Assembly: GCF_008973485.1 (NCBI RefSeq)
Contig: NZ_CP031223.1
Coordinates: forward strand, 3,868,001 to 3,932,000
Source of the DNA: Psychrobacillus glaciei
GTDB taxonomy: Bacteria; Bacillota; Bacilli; Bacillales_A; Planococcaceae
Length of the DNA stretch: 64,000 bases
Direction: 5' to 3'
The notes under the pieces were generated by a model. The model had not been told where the DNA came from. It worked only from the letters and a program-made list of their open reading frames with translations, and searched no databases. Below are positions 1 to 8,203 of this stretch, in pieces. A program made the translations under genes and the position numbers. Each line of letters begins with the position of its first letter. Position 1 is the first letter of the stretch.

Positions 1-141
1 ATAAATACTCGTATATAGCTTTCGAGTTGTTCCAAATGCATCTATTGATTGATCGGAATTATATGTACTTTTATAATACCCGCCTTCTGGGTGAGGCTCC
101 AAACCTAAATGGTGTATGTAATAGTTGGCATCCTTCTGCAT
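1..141 (-). CDS. Cupin-like DUF985 protein, N-terminal part (runs off the window)
   Basis: The first 47 codons are visible and the gene continues past the left edge. The N-terminus reads MQKDANYYIHHLGLEPHPEGG followed by YYKSTY, which matches the start of the DUF985 family of small beta-barrel (cupin-like) proteins of poorly known function. The start is the ATG at 141-139. It overlaps the stop codon of the upstream phosphatase gene by one base (TAATG), and a GAGGGA ribosome site lies in the end of that gene, so the two are probably translationally coupled. The family call rests on the short N-terminal motif only. Confidence 0.7.
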   Translation of the reverse strand, partial: MQKDANYYIHHLGLEPHPEGGYYKSTYNSDQSIDAFGTTRKLYTSIY

Positions 142-728
142 TATACTTCCCTCGTTTCTAAATGTTTCATACAATTGAATAGGTGACATAAATTTTTAGA
201 GTCTTGTAATTCTATCACTGTTAAAGAAGTATTTCCTATATCTCGAACGAATTCACCATTTGGTACAAGCACATTAATTAATCGTCCAATAAAGCCTCCG
301 TGACTAACAACTAATACTCGTTTTCCAGGGTGCGCTTGCTTAACATCTTCTATAAAAGACATACCACGAGCAATAATAACCTCTTCTGGTTCAAATCCCA
401 ATTCTAACTTCCTCCAGCCAAAGCCCCATTTTGCAACTCGCTCTCCCTCTGTTGTACCTTCAATAATACCTCCACCAACTTCCCCCAATCGCTTGTCAAC
501 AACAAAATCAATCTCCAGTTGTTTTTCAGCAATGATCTCAGCAGTTCTTTTCGCACGAATTAAAGGACTTGTATAAATGATGTCCCATTCTTCCTGTTCG
601 ATTCTATCGGCAACCCTCTCCGCCATTTCAATTCCTTCCTCATCCAGTGGTACATCTGTTGTTCCTTGTGCTCTTCCCTCTTTATTCCAAGCTGTTACAC
701 CATGTCTAACAAATCCTATTGTTGTCAT
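141..728 (-). CDS. Histidine phosphatase (phosphoglycerate mutase-like) family protein
   Basis: This 195-residue protein has the RHG motif at residues 8-10, whose histidine is the phosphate acceptor in this superfamily, and the second catalytic histidine in SHGG near residue 143. The length suits the small branch of the family (phosphatases acting on sugar phosphates, nucleotides or cobalamin precursors) rather than the roughly 250-residue glycolytic enzyme. It is a soluble cytoplasmic protein with no signal peptide. It is followed by the cupin-like gene with a one-base stop/start overlap. The substrate cannot be told from sequence. Confidence 0.85.
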   Translation of the reverse strand: MTTIGFVRHGVTAWNKEGRAQGTTDVPLDEEGIEMAERVADRIEQEEWDIIYTSPLIRAKRTAEIIAEKQLEIDFVVDKRLGEVGGGIIEGTTEGERVAKWGFGWRKLELGFEPEEVIIARGMSFIEDVKQAHPGKRVLVVSHGGFIGRLINVLVPNGEFVRDIGNTSLTVIELQDSKNLCHLFNCMKHLETREV

Positions 729-1014
729 TTTATTTCCCCCTTGTTATGTTCATATTTATTTCACCCATGAATCATTGTAGAGCAAAAGAAGAAGTACAAC
801 ACTTTGTTACTGGCTTATCATCCAGTTTCGCAATTGGTTCACCTAAAATCTATCTTCCACTACTCCAAGCCTAGCATAATTTGCTTTTCATTTTTCATTC
901 CCTAATTATTCTACTTGTTGCATGATTTCTTCTACTCGAATGAATAAAACCTACTTCTTATTCTTTCATTATAAAGAAATAAAACAATTGGAACAAATAC
1001 TTATTATTCACTTG

Positions 1015-1035
1015 ACCTTAACGTTACGTAAAGGT
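1015..1035 (+). promoter_or_regulatory. MerR-type operator inside a 19-bp spacer promoter
   Basis: A -35 hexamer TTGACC (1012-1017) and a -10 hexamer TAGACT (1037-1042) are separated by 19 bp, the overlong spacing typical of MerR-activated promoters. Between them sits a 21-bp near-perfect inverted repeat with ACCTT and AAGGT arms and an ACGT-rich centre. It lies 30 bases before the MerR gene start, so the regulator probably controls its own transcription by DNA distortion, as TipA and Mta do. Confidence 0.8.
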
Positions 1036-1064
1036 TTAGACTGTAGTTATGAGGAGATGTTGGT

Positions 1065-1823
1065 GTGGAATATACGATACAAAAGCTTGGTCAATTAGGG
1101 GGAATAAGTACCCGGACGCTTAGGTATTACGATGAAATTGGATTGCTTAAACCAGCACGCATTAATTCATCTGGCTATCGTATTTATAGTTCTGAAGAAG
1201 TAGATCGACTGCAGCAAATTCTTTTTTACCGAGAGCTCGGGGTGAATTTGGATAGCATTAAAGAAATAATGACTCCTGAGGCGTTCGACAAAGCAACTGC
1301 ATTAAAAGAACATCGGGAAAAATTGCTCAAAAAAAGAACACAATTGGATTTATTAATCCACAATGTGGATAAATCTATTCAACAAACTGAAAGGGGAATT
1401 ACAATGGCAGATAAAGAGAAATTTGAAGGCTTCAAACAGGAACTTGTGGATAACAATGAGATAAAGTACGGGAAAGAAATTCGAGAAAGATATGGTGAGG
1501 ATGCTGTCAATAAATCGAATGCTAAAATAAATGGTATGACGAAAACACAGTACGAAGAAGTAACAAGCTTAGAGCAACAAGTATTAAATAGTTTGAAAGA
1601 TGCGATGCAAGCGGGTGACCCCGCGGGAGAACTTGCGCAAAAAACAGCAGATATGCACCGCCAATGGCTAAGCTTTTACTGGGATAAGTACTCCAAAGAA
1701 GCACATGCCGGACTTGCCGAAATGTATGTAGCAGATGAACGATTTACTGCATATTACGACAAAATCCAAACTGGTGCTGCAGAGTTTTTAAGAGATGCAA
1801 TTTTAATCTATGCAAAAAACTAG
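1065..1823 (+). CDS. MerR family regulator with TipAS-type drug-binding domain
   Basis: The 252-residue protein has an N-terminal MerR winged helix (about residues 4-70, with TRTLRYYDEIGLLKP typical of the DNA-binding helix-turn-helix), a coiled-coil dimerisation helix (about 75-110) and a C-terminal helical domain of the TipAS type. That domain captures thiopeptide-like or other hydrophobic compounds in TipA, SkgA and Mta. The start is GTG with GAGGAG eight bases upstream. The promoter directly upstream carries a MerR operator in a 19-bp spacer, which supports autoactivation. No obvious effector gene follows in the same direction, since a terminator closes the unit. Confidence 0.88.
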   Translation: MEYTIQKLGQLGGISTRTLRYYDEIGLLKPARINSSGYRIYSSEEVDRLQQILFYRELGVNLDSIKEIMTPEAFDKATALKEHREKLLKKRTQLDLLIHNVDKSIQQTERGITMADKEKFEGFKQELVDNNEIKYGKEIRERYGEDAVNKSNAKINGMTKTQYEEVTSLEQQVLNSLKDAMQAGDPAGELAQKTADMHRQWLSFYWDKYSKEAHAGLAEMYVADERFTAYYDKIQTGAAEFLRDAILIYAKN

Positions 1824-1847
1824 AAGGTTTGATCCTTCTAGTTTTTT
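1818..1847. terminator. Bidirectional intrinsic terminator
   Basis: A perfect 10-bp stem (arms 1818-1827 and 1834-1843, starting AACTAGAAGG) with a 6-base loop is flanked by T-runs on both strands. It lies between the convergent MerR and NUDIX genes, and both stop codons fall at its edges. Confidence 0.85.
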
Positions 1848-2245
1848 AATACTTGTTCGATTATGTGGATATCTTCTGGATAAGCCAAAGGAAGGGTCGC
1901 AATTTCTTCTATCGATTTCCAAGCTATTTCATGGATAAACTCGTCTGGATCTTGTATCGTTATTTCGCCACTCATTATTTCCACTAAAAAATATTCCACA
2001 TTGTAAGAAATTTTATGTTCACTAATAATGCCGTTTTTATTATGTACTTTTTCAGTAATACGAATGTTAAAGCCAGTTTCTTCCCAAAATTCTCTTATGC
2101 AGCATTCTTCAAATGTTTCCCCATCTTCCATTGTCCCCGATGGAACTGTCCATTGCTTTTCTTCTCCCGGAGCTGCTTGAAGAACCATTAACACCTCTTG
2201 TTTTTCATTGATACAAATACCTGCTGCACCTTGCCAATTAAACAT
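1838..2245 (-). CDS. NUDIX hydrolase
   Basis: This 135-residue protein carries a recognisable Nudix box at about residues 38-60 (GTMEDGETFEECC then REFWEETGF), containing the glutamates that bind the metal ion for hydrolysis of nucleoside diphosphate-linked compounds. The size fits MutT-like members. The context (alkyltransferase-like gene immediately upstream on the same strand, 22-base gap) suggests a shared transcript and perhaps a nucleotide-sanitation role, but the substrate is unknown. Its stop codon lies in the bidirectional terminator shared with the MerR gene. Confidence 0.85.
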   Translation of the reverse strand: MFNWQGAAGICINEKQEVLMVLQAAPGEEKQWTVPSGTMEDGETFEECCIREFWEETGFNIRITEKVHNKNGIISEHKISYNVEYFLVEIMSGEITIQDPDEFIHEIAWKSIEEIATLPLAYPEDIHIIEQVLKN

Positions 2246-2267
2246 GTTCTTTTCCTCACTTCTTTTA

Positions 2268-2597
2268 TTAGATTAAATCTACATCATTGATTTCGGATAC
2301 ATATATTGATTTTTTTAAATCCACAAGCCCATTAGAACGAAAACAGACGCCTTCTGCTTCTAGCATCGCTCTTTGAGAATAGGCAGATTCTTCATCAGGA
2401 ATAGCAATCTCACCTTTAATATTAATGACACGATGCCATGGTAGCTTGTGCTTTGAACTCATTGTGTGAAGTATGCGCACCACTTGTCTTGCACCCCTCG
2501 GGCTTCCAGCAACCTTTGCAATTTGTCCGTATGTCATGACTTTTCCTGCAGGTATGGATTTTATTATTTCAATCACTTTTTCAGTAAAAGGGTTCAT
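2268..2597 (-). CDS. Alkyltransferase-like (ATL) DNA-damage recognition protein
   Basis: The 109-residue protein matches the C-terminal DNA-binding domain of O6-methylguanine methyltransferases (YGQIAKVAGSPRGARQV). The active-site PCHRV motif reads PWHRV at residues 53-57, with tryptophan replacing the methyl-accepting cysteine. That substitution defines ATL proteins, which bind and flip O6-alkylguanine but do not repair it, and instead hand the lesion to nucleotide excision repair. The true methyltransferase of this genome region is the separate gene at 8652-9158. It is probably co-transcribed with the NUDIX gene. Confidence 0.9.
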   Translation of the reverse strand: MNPFTEKVIEIIKSIPAGKVMTYGQIAKVAGSPRGARQVVRILHTMSSKHKLPWHRVINIKGEIAIPDEESAYSQRAMLEAEGVCFRSNGLVDLKKSIYVSEINDVDLI

Positions 2598-2649
2598 ACA
2601 AATTCATCCTTTCGTTACTTCGATTATAACTTATTTAGAATATTTTATT

Positions 2650-2701
2650 CAGTACCTTGCATAGAATAATACCGTATGATATATTACTATCAAAGGTACT
2701 G
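2650..2701. promoter_or_regulatory. Inverted repeat flanking the PadR gene promoter
   Basis: Perfect 9-bp arms CAGTACCTT (2650-2658) and AAGGTACTG (2693-2701) are separated by 34 bp of AT-rich sequence. The repeat sits between the divergent ATL and PadR genes, just before the PadR start at 2736. A PadR dimer or pair of dimers repressing its own promoter is the likely user. This is inferred from position only. Confidence 0.5.
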
Positions 2702-2735
2702 TTTATTGAATAGTAGTGAAGGGAGTGGAAGACAA

Positions 2736-3059
2736 ATGAATATTCAATTTAAGAAAGGCGTACTGAATCTTTGCGTACTTGTTTTATTGGATAAACAAGA
2801 TCGATATGGCTATGAACTTGTACAAAAAATTTCCGACCAAATTTCAATTTCAGAAGGATCTGTTTATCCATTATTACGTCGCTTAACTAAGGAAGGATAC
2901 TTTACGACCTATTTACAGGAATCATCGGAAGGCCCACCGCGTAAATATTACAAGCTTACCGAACTGGGGAGAACTTATTTACATGAACAATTAAATGAGT
3001 GGAAAAGCTTCACAAATGGCGTGAATAATCTAATCGAAGAGGGTGTAAAAAATGACTGA
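2736..3059 (+). CDS. PadR family transcriptional regulator
   Basis: The 107-residue protein has the compact PadR winged helix ([19 protein letters not shown], then [12 protein letters not shown] and [11 protein letters not shown] recognition region) and a short C-terminal dimerisation helix. I place the start at 2736, where GGGAGTGG lies 7 bases upstream. A longer in-frame reading from 2676 has no ribosome site. The gene overlaps the DUF1700/DUF4097 gene by 8 bases, the usual pairing in Firmicutes, so it most likely represses its own two-gene operon in response to cell-envelope signals. Confidence 0.9.
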   Translation: MNIQFKKGVLNLCVLVLLDKQDRYGYELVQKISDQISISEGSVYPLLRRLTKEGYFTTYLQESSEGPPRKYYKLTELGRTYLHEQLNEWKSFTNGVNNLIEEGVKND

Positions 3060-4083
3060 ACAACAATTTATAAATGAACTAGAACTTGCTCTAACTGGAC
3101 TTCCTGCAGATGAGCGTAATGATATTCTTTCTGACATAAAAGAGTATTTTACAAATGGTCGTGAGGATGGAAAATCGGATAACGACATTGCGGCTTCTCT
3201 GGGTTCTCCAAAAGAAATCGCAAAAGAACTTTTGGAAAATCATGTTCCTGAGAAAATCATTCGTGATAATAAAGTAATTAAAATCCCTAATCCTACCTTT
3301 TCCAACGTTGTAATGAACATCGATCACGGCTCTCTATACGTTTTCCCCTCAGAAACAGATGAGACAACAGTGGAATTAATAGGGGAAAACGACAAGTTAG
3401 AATTCACTGCTAATGTCATAAACGATACATTATCGATTCAATTAAAAACAAAAAAATTCCAGTTATTTAACTTCCTGTTCTTTATTAAAGAACTCCGAGT
3501 AAATGTTTCACTTCCAAAAAAACTGTATGCATCAATCATCATGAAAACCGATAATGGCCGCATTCGTGCAGAAAAAATACTTGGTAAAGCTATTAAAGCC
3601 TCTTCCGATAACGGTAGCATCGGTCTAAAAGAATTTGCCGCTACTGTTTTAGAAGTAGAAACGGATAATGGTCGCATTGAAATTGATAAAGTGCAAACGG
3701 ATAAACTTTCTACCCAGACCGACAATGGCAGAATTGAATTGCGAAATGTCGATGCAGAGCAAATTATTACAGAAACGGATAATGGACGAATCATGATGGA
3801 AAACGTAAATGGGGATATTATCGGGAAAACCGATAATGGGCGAATTTCTCTACTCACAGCGAGTCTCGACCGCATGATCCAGTTAAAAACGGATAATGGT
3901 AGTATTTTAATTGAAACGGAAAACGATCCAACTGACGTATCAATTCATACTAAAACGGACCATGGCAGAGTTAGTGTATTTGGTGAAAAGAATTCACGTA
4001 CTGTGTTCGGAAATGGATCGAATACTATTCAGCTTTCTTCTGATAATGGGAAAATTACTGTTATGAAAAAAGGTTTAAGTTAA
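3052..4083 (+). CDS. DUF1700-DUF4097 protein with TDNGRI repeats
   Basis: The 343-residue protein begins with a DUF1700/HAAS-type helical domain (about residues 1-75, [16 protein letters not shown]) and continues as a DUF4097 beta-helix-like domain. Nine repeats of the form T/S-D-N/H-G-R/S/K-I occur every 16-25 residues from about residue 165, as expected for a right-handed beta-solenoid. There is no clear signal peptide. Such proteins are found next to PadR regulators and are thought to act in envelope-stress sensing, but the biochemical role is unknown. The gene overlaps padR by 8 bases and ends at a strong terminator. Confidence 0.85.
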   Translation: MTEQQFINELELALTGLPADERNDILSDIKEYFTNGREDGKSDNDIAASLGSPKEIAKELLENHVPEKIIRDNKVIKIPNPTFSNVVMNIDHGSLYVFPSETDETTVELIGENDKLEFTANVINDTLSIQLKTKKFQLFNFLFFIKELRVNVSLPKKLYASIIMKTDNGRIRAEKILGKAIKASSDNGSIGLKEFAATVLEVETDNGRIEIDKVQTDKLSTQTDNGRIELRNVDAEQIITETDNGRIMMENVNGDIIGKTDNGRISLLTASLDRMIQLKTDNGSILIETENDPTDVSIHTKTDHGRVSVFGEKNSRTVFGNGSNTIQLSSDNGKITVMKKGLS

Positions 4084-4088
4084 AACTG

Positions 4089-4127
4089 AAGCTACGTATA
4101 AGATTAATTATACGTAGCTTTAGTTTT
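4089..4127 (+). terminator. Intrinsic terminator of the padR operon
   Basis: Perfect 13-bp stem (arms 4089-4101 and 4108-4120, AAGCTACGTATAA and its complement) with a 6-base loop, followed by TAGTTTT. Confidence 0.85.
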
Positions 4128-4183
4128 CATTTATGTGAAGCGCTCATGGGATTTTGAATCATGTTAGTATCTTGTATTTTATT

Positions 4184-4594
4184 TTATTCTTCTATTTTCA
4201 AAACTGCTTTTGTATATTTCGTGAAATCTTTGAGATGTTCTTCAATAATTGCCTGAAGAATTTCTAAATGTACAGCTTGATAATCATGTACGGCAATGTT
4301 CCGGAATCCAACCATCGATTTTAAGCTCTTCGCAAGAACTGTATCTAGTAAGCCCGCTTGTTCAACTAAATCAAAAGCTTCGCGGCTGGATTTAGGTAAT
4401 CCTAATTTTCTCTCACTGACAATATGCATTGCAAGATCGATACTTGCTTCACAAGCTCGTTGAATATTTAAGATGATACTATCTTGTCTCGTGTAATCAT
4501 TTAAATTGTTAGGATTATTCTCATATACTTCAAGGACTCTTTTCACGCAGCGTTCAATCGTTGCCACCTTATTGTAAAGTACATCACTTTTCAT
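4184..4594 (-). CDS. hepT: HepT-like toxin (DUF86 / HEPN ribonuclease)
   Basis: This 136-residue helical protein carries the RX4HXY motif of HEPN toxins at residues 98-105 (RNIAVHDY), exactly the spacing seen in HepT of type VII systems. The family cleaves RNA unless its tyrosine is adenylylated by the partner. I chose the ATG at 4594 because AAAGAGG lies 8 bases upstream. An ATG at 4612 lacks a ribosome site. The gene overlaps the mntA antitoxin gene upstream by 11 bases, so the pair is co-translated. Confidence 0.9.
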   Translation of the reverse strand: MKSDVLYNKVATIERCVKRVLEVYENNPNNLNDYTRQDSIILNIQRACEASIDLAMHIVSERKLGLPKSSREAFDLVEQAGLLDTVLAKSLKSMVGFRNIAVHDYQAVHLEILQAIIEEHLKDFTKYTKAVLKIEE

Positions 4595-4988
4595 ATATTT
4601 GACCTCTTTCATCTATTTGCTGAAGTAAGTCAGCTCGATATTCATTTAGTTGGACGTACATCGATAATGCTTTCATACGTTCTTTAATAAATAGATCTTC
4701 ATTTGCACAAGACACAACCTCACCGCTTGAAAATATTTGGGCTGCAAATACTGTATCTATTTGTCTAATATCCACTAAATCTACTTCCCTTTTTAATGCT
4801 TCTGCTAATTGACCTGCAACTAAAAAACGATCGTACGCCGATAATTGTTTTTCTGCTAAGTAGGCGATATCTATATCACTGTCAGTACGTGCATTTCCTT
4901 TAGAAAATGAACCGAATATCAGAATAAAATGCGGGTTTACTTCTTTCATTAATATTCCTTCAATCTCTTTCTTTAAATAGTCGTTCAT
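4584..4988 (-). CDS. mntA: MntA-like nucleotidyltransferase antitoxin
   Basis: The 134-residue protein shows the minimal nucleotidyltransferase signature GSX10DXD at residues 26-40 (GSFSKGNARTDSDID), the active site that transfers AMP groups to the HepT tyrosine and so silences the toxin. It is followed by helical sequence. The start has GGAGGTG eight bases upstream. Gene order antitoxin-toxin with an overlap matches described mntA-hepT operons. Addiction or phage defence are both plausible roles, and no mobile element borders the pair here. Confidence 0.88.
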   Translation of the reverse strand: MNDYLKKEIEGILMKEVNPHFILIFGSFSKGNARTDSDIDIAYLAEKQLSAYDRFLVAGQLAEALKREVDLVDIRQIDTVFAAQIFSSGEVVSCANEDLFIKERMKALSMYVQLNEYRADLLQQIDERGQIYEK

Positions 4989-5061
4989 TATAGCACCTCC
5001 ATACGTTTAGCTTGTTATTTACATTGTAAGGAAGTACCAGTGAAAAGTCTAATATCCCTAC

Positions 5062-5108
5062 GGTGCCAGGAACCAACACTATTCCGAATAGTTTGGGTTC
5101 CTGGCACC
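5062..5108. repeat. Palindromic repeat with GGTGCC-GGCACC core ends (copy 1)
   Basis: Outer arms GGTGCCAGGAACC (5062-5074) and GGTTCCTGGCACC (5096-5108) enclose a second palindrome ACTATTC-C-GAATAGT. It lies directly after the stop of the beta-clamp gene (5114), where it could also act as a transcript end. It shares the GGTGCC/GGCACC ends with three other copies in the window at 14644, 17899 and 19945. Confidence 0.75.
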
Positions 5109-5113
5109 ATACA

Positions 5114-6250
5114 CTAGTAAGTACGAACAGGCACAATTAATTGTAAAACTCCTTCATCGTGAACAGAATTTAATATAAATGGACGCATGGCACCTGTAAA
5201 TTGGACGATTACATCATGTCCATCCAAAGCTCTTAATGCATCCATCATATATTTTGCACTAAATGAAATTTTTATCTCTTCCCCTTCAATTGACGTTGTT
5301 TGAATCTCTTCTTCTACTTCCCCAATTTCAGGTGAGCTAGATGATATTTCAACAATATTTCCTTCTATTGAGGAGAGTCGAACAATATTATTACGCTCTT
5401 CCCGTGCCATTAAAGAAGCTCGGTCAATTGCTTGAAACAAAACTTTTCCATTCATAGAGACAGTAGTTTTATATTCAGTTGGAATTAAGCGAGAGGTATC
5501 TGGGTAATTCCCTTCTAGTAAACGAGAATACAGTAATACATTCCCTGTTTTAAATAACACTTGCTGACTCGTCATCGCAATATAAACTGGTTCTGATGAA
5601 TCACCGATGATTTTGCTTAATTCGTTTAAGCTCTTCCCCGGTATAACTACACTATATTCTCCTTCTGGTAGTTGCACTAAAATCACTTTACGACGTGCAA
5701 GACGATGACTATCCGTAGCTACGCAAACAAGCTCACCATTCTTCACTTGCCAATGAACACCTGTTAATACAGGACGACTTTCAGATGGTGATACAGCAAA
5801 TACAGTTTCACGAACAATTGATTTTAATAAATCGGCTGGCATAATAAACTGACGATCATCTTGAATCTCTGGAAGCAATGGATATTCTGAAGGCTCTAGT
5901 CCGATTATATGAAACTCTGACTTTCCTGAATGAATATGCGTATGATAGTTCTCTTTTACTTCAATTTCTACATCACTAGTTGGTAGCTTCCGTATAATTT
6001 CATTAAACATACGTGCTTGCACAACAATTGAACCTTCCTCAATAACACGGATCATTTGGTCCCCATTTTCCTCTGACTTGATAAACGTCTGAATCGTTAT
6101 ATCTGAATCACTACCTGTTAGGCGTAATCCATCTTCCGTAACTTCTAGTTTTATCCCCGTCAAAATTGGAGTGGTTGTTTTCGAGCTAACCGCCTTCATT
6201 ACATCATTTAATCCCTCTAGTAACCGATGGCGCATAATTTCAAACTTCAT
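5114..6250 (-). CDS. dnaN: DNA polymerase III beta subunit (sliding clamp), probable second copy
   Basis: The protein of 378 residues, counted from MKFEIMRHRLLEGLNDVMKAVSSKTTTPIL, has the length and three-fold clamp domain pattern of the Bacillus beta clamp, ending in LIVPVRTY. The clamp encircles DNA and tethers the replicative polymerase. GTG at 6262 and ATG at 6253 are also in frame. I prefer ATG at 6250 because it matches the family start and gives the best spacing from GGGGGA. The neighbours are not dnaA, recF or gyrB, so this is probably a paralogue away from the origin, as seen in some bacilli. The location argument is inference. Confidence 0.88.
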   Translation of the reverse strand: MKFEIMRHRLLEGLNDVMKAVSSKTTTPILTGIKLEVTEDGLRLTGSDSDITIQTFIKSEENGDQMIRVIEEGSIVVQARMFNEIIRKLPTSDVEIEVKENYHTHIHSGKSEFHIIGLEPSEYPLLPEIQDDRQFIMPADLLKSIVRETVFAVSPSESRPVLTGVHWQVKNGELVCVATDSHRLARRKVILVQLPEGEYSVVIPGKSLNELSKIIGDSSEPVYIAMTSQQVLFKTGNVLLYSRLLEGNYPDTSRLIPTEYKTTVSMNGKVLFQAIDRASLMAREERNNIVRLSSIEGNIVEISSSSPEIGEVEEEIQTTSIEGEEIKISFSAKYMMDALRALDGHDVIVQFTGAMRPFILNSVHDEGVLQLIVPVRTY

Positions 6251-6422
6251 CATTTCCCCCACTTTAATATGTATTATTTCGAATTAATTCGCCTTACTAA
6301 ATATCCATTTAGAATTAATGTAACATTACGAAAACTAATTTGCACTACGTTTTTTAACCATAAAAATCCCCATCACTAGAAAATCGTGACAGGGCCTTTA
6401 TAAAAAAATAAATATAAACCAA

Positions 6423-7271
6423 TTATTTTTCAAATCCCAAATGTACTGAATCTATGATTTTTTGATATCCTATTTCCTGATAGATTTTGTTGGATGTTGG
6501 GTTGAGCATATCTGTGTAGAGTACGCAAAATTGAAATTCTTTTAGTAATTCCTTGCTACCGGCTGCAACCATGGTTCGAGCGTATCCTTTTCTCCGTTCT
6601 TCTTTTGGTGTAAATACGAGTGAAACGGTTACTCCGTGTGCTGTAGGTCTTGCTTTCTTCATCATCGATACAATTTTACCTTCGTTTTCCCATAGGAATG
6701 CTTCATTTGCATCTAGCATTGCTTTTACTCTGTTCTTTATTTCCAACGGTGCGGTTTTAGGAAGTGCAATATCTTCTTCAAAGTGGTCATACCATTTTTC
6801 TATAAGGGGTGCATCCTCTATAGTTGCATAGCGCCATGCTCCTTGGCTCATTTCGAGTGACTCATCTATTTGATCTAATCGGTATAATCCTTGATCCATT
6901 AAAATAGAAAAATTTTGTCCTGCTCTTTCCTGCCACTTTTTCGCAAAAGAGTATGCCCATTCTTTCACACTAATAATAGATTCTATAGCAATAGATTGGT
7001 TGATTAATTCATTGACACTCATATCGATGCATGCATTTATCCGATCTTCATTCACAAAAATAATATTGAGAGGATGTGGTGGCGTCATTTGAAAAAGCGC
7101 TAGTAGCTCACCATCTTCTTCTATGGAGGCCATATACGGATTTTCATATTGTCCTTCTTTAATTCTTTGTAGTACTCCTAAAAACAAACTAAACTTGTCT
7201 TCGTTTTTTACTAAAAAAGGCATTGCTACTTTTGCAAAATCTTCTGCATTCTCATAGTGCTGAAAATTCAT
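6423..7271 (-). CDS. GNAT family N-acetyltransferase
   Basis: The 282-residue protein has a C-terminal GNAT fold. VSLVFTPKEERRKGYARTMVAAGSKELLKEF (about residues 216-246) contains the acetyl-CoA pyrophosphate-binding segment R-K-G-Y-A. A longer N-terminal region (MNFQHYENAEDFAKVAMPFL) is typical of the two-part acetyltransferases annotated in bacilli. The start ATG has AAGGAGGG about 8 bases upstream. The acceptor is unknown. It stands alone and is transcribed divergently from aroD. Confidence 0.82.
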   Translation of the reverse strand: MNFQHYENAEDFAKVAMPFLVKNEDKFSLFLGVLQRIKEGQYENPYMASIEEDGELLALFQMTPPHPLNIIFVNEDRINACIDMSVNELINQSIAIESIISVKEWAYSFAKKWQERAGQNFSILMDQGLYRLDQIDESLEMSQGAWRYATIEDAPLIEKWYDHFEEDIALPKTAPLEIKNRVKAMLDANEAFLWENEGKIVSMMKKARPTAHGVTVSLVFTPKEERRKGYARTMVAAGSKELLKEFQFCVLYTDMLNPTSNKIYQEIGYQKIIDSVHLGFEK

Positions 7272-7340
7272 ATTATTTCCCTCCTTTTTATCTTTGTATG
7301 TTAATATAACCTAAAACACCGTTGAAGGGGAGTTATTTTT

Positions 7341-8093
7341 ATGAAAATTTTTTCTATTCGGGATATTCATATCGGAGAAGGAATACCGAAAGTTATTGTC
7401 CCACTTATGGGAAAAAATACGGAACAACTTCTTTTGGAAATTAAAATAATAAAGGAAGCTACCCCCGATATTGTGGAATGGCGTGCTGATGTACTAGAAG
7501 AAGTGGAAAATATAGAAGCGGTGAAAAAGACACTTTCAGCCATTCGCACAGAGTTATACCCCACTCCACTATTATTCACTTTTAGAAGTCATCGTGAAGG
7601 TGGAAATAAAAAAATTACGGATTCTTATTACAAACAGCTTCTTGAAGAAGTTGTGCAAACAAACGAAATCGACATAATTGATGTGGAGTTATTTTCTTTA
7701 AATGTGCATGAAATTGTGGAATCAGCAATTGCTAATGACGTGTTTATCATTATGTCTAATCATGATTTTGAAAAAACACCAGTAAAAGAGGAAATTATTT
7801 GGAGACTCAGAAGAATGCAGGAGTTCGGTGCGCATATACCAAAAATAGCTGTTATGCCTAAATCACCAACTGATGTGCTCACATTATTAGATGCAACGTA
7901 CACGATGAATTCACTGTATGCAAATCGACCAATTATTACGATGTCCATGGCCTCTACTGGTATCATTAGTCGCTTAGCTGGACAAGTTTTCGGTTCCGCC
8001 GCAACGTTTGGTTCAGGAATCGAAGCATCCGCTCCTGGACAAATACCAGCTAGTGAGCTTAGGAGAATGCTAGAAATATTACATACAAACTAG
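7341..8093 (+). CDS. aroD: Type I 3-dehydroquinate dehydratase
   Basis: The 250-residue protein performs the third step of the shikimate pathway by Schiff-base chemistry. The catalytic histidine (SNHDF, residue 141) and the imine-forming lysine (IPKIAVMPKS, residue 168) sit at the positions expected for AroD. EWRADVLE near residue 47 and the C-terminal FGSGIEASAPGQIPASELR are family hallmarks. AAGGGGAG precedes the ATG. It is monocistronic and ends at a terminator, so it may be a catabolic or supplementary copy rather than part of an aro cluster. Confidence 0.95.
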   Translation: MKIFSIRDIHIGEGIPKVIVPLMGKNTEQLLLEIKIIKEATPDIVEWRADVLEEVENIEAVKKTLSAIRTELYPTPLLFTFRSHREGGNKKITDSYYKQLLEEVVQTNEIDIIDVELFSLNVHEIVESAIANDVFIIMSNHDFEKTPVKEEIIWRLRRMQEFGAHIPKIAVMPKSPTDVLTLLDATYTMNSLYANRPIITMSMASTGIISRLAGQVFGSAATFGSGIEASAPGQIPASELRRMLEILHTN

Positions 8094-8132
8094 AAACGAT
8101 GTAGTCTTTTATTAGGCTACATCGTTTTTATG
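8094..8132 (+). terminator. Intrinsic terminator after aroD
   Basis: Perfect 11-bp stem AAACGATGTAG (8094-8104) with its complement (8117-8127), followed by a T-run. Confidence 0.85.
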
Positions 8133-8203
8133 GAAAAATAAACCTGGACGCAACAAAGTAACAGTTAAAGACGACGAACACGTATGCAAACGTGACATCT
8201 TTT

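Noticed and set aside
3438-3875. 145-codon minus-strand ORF within the DUF4097 gene with regular RPLSV repeats
   Set aside because: It is the antisense shadow of the TDNGRI repeats. Its regularity reflects the real gene on the plus strand.
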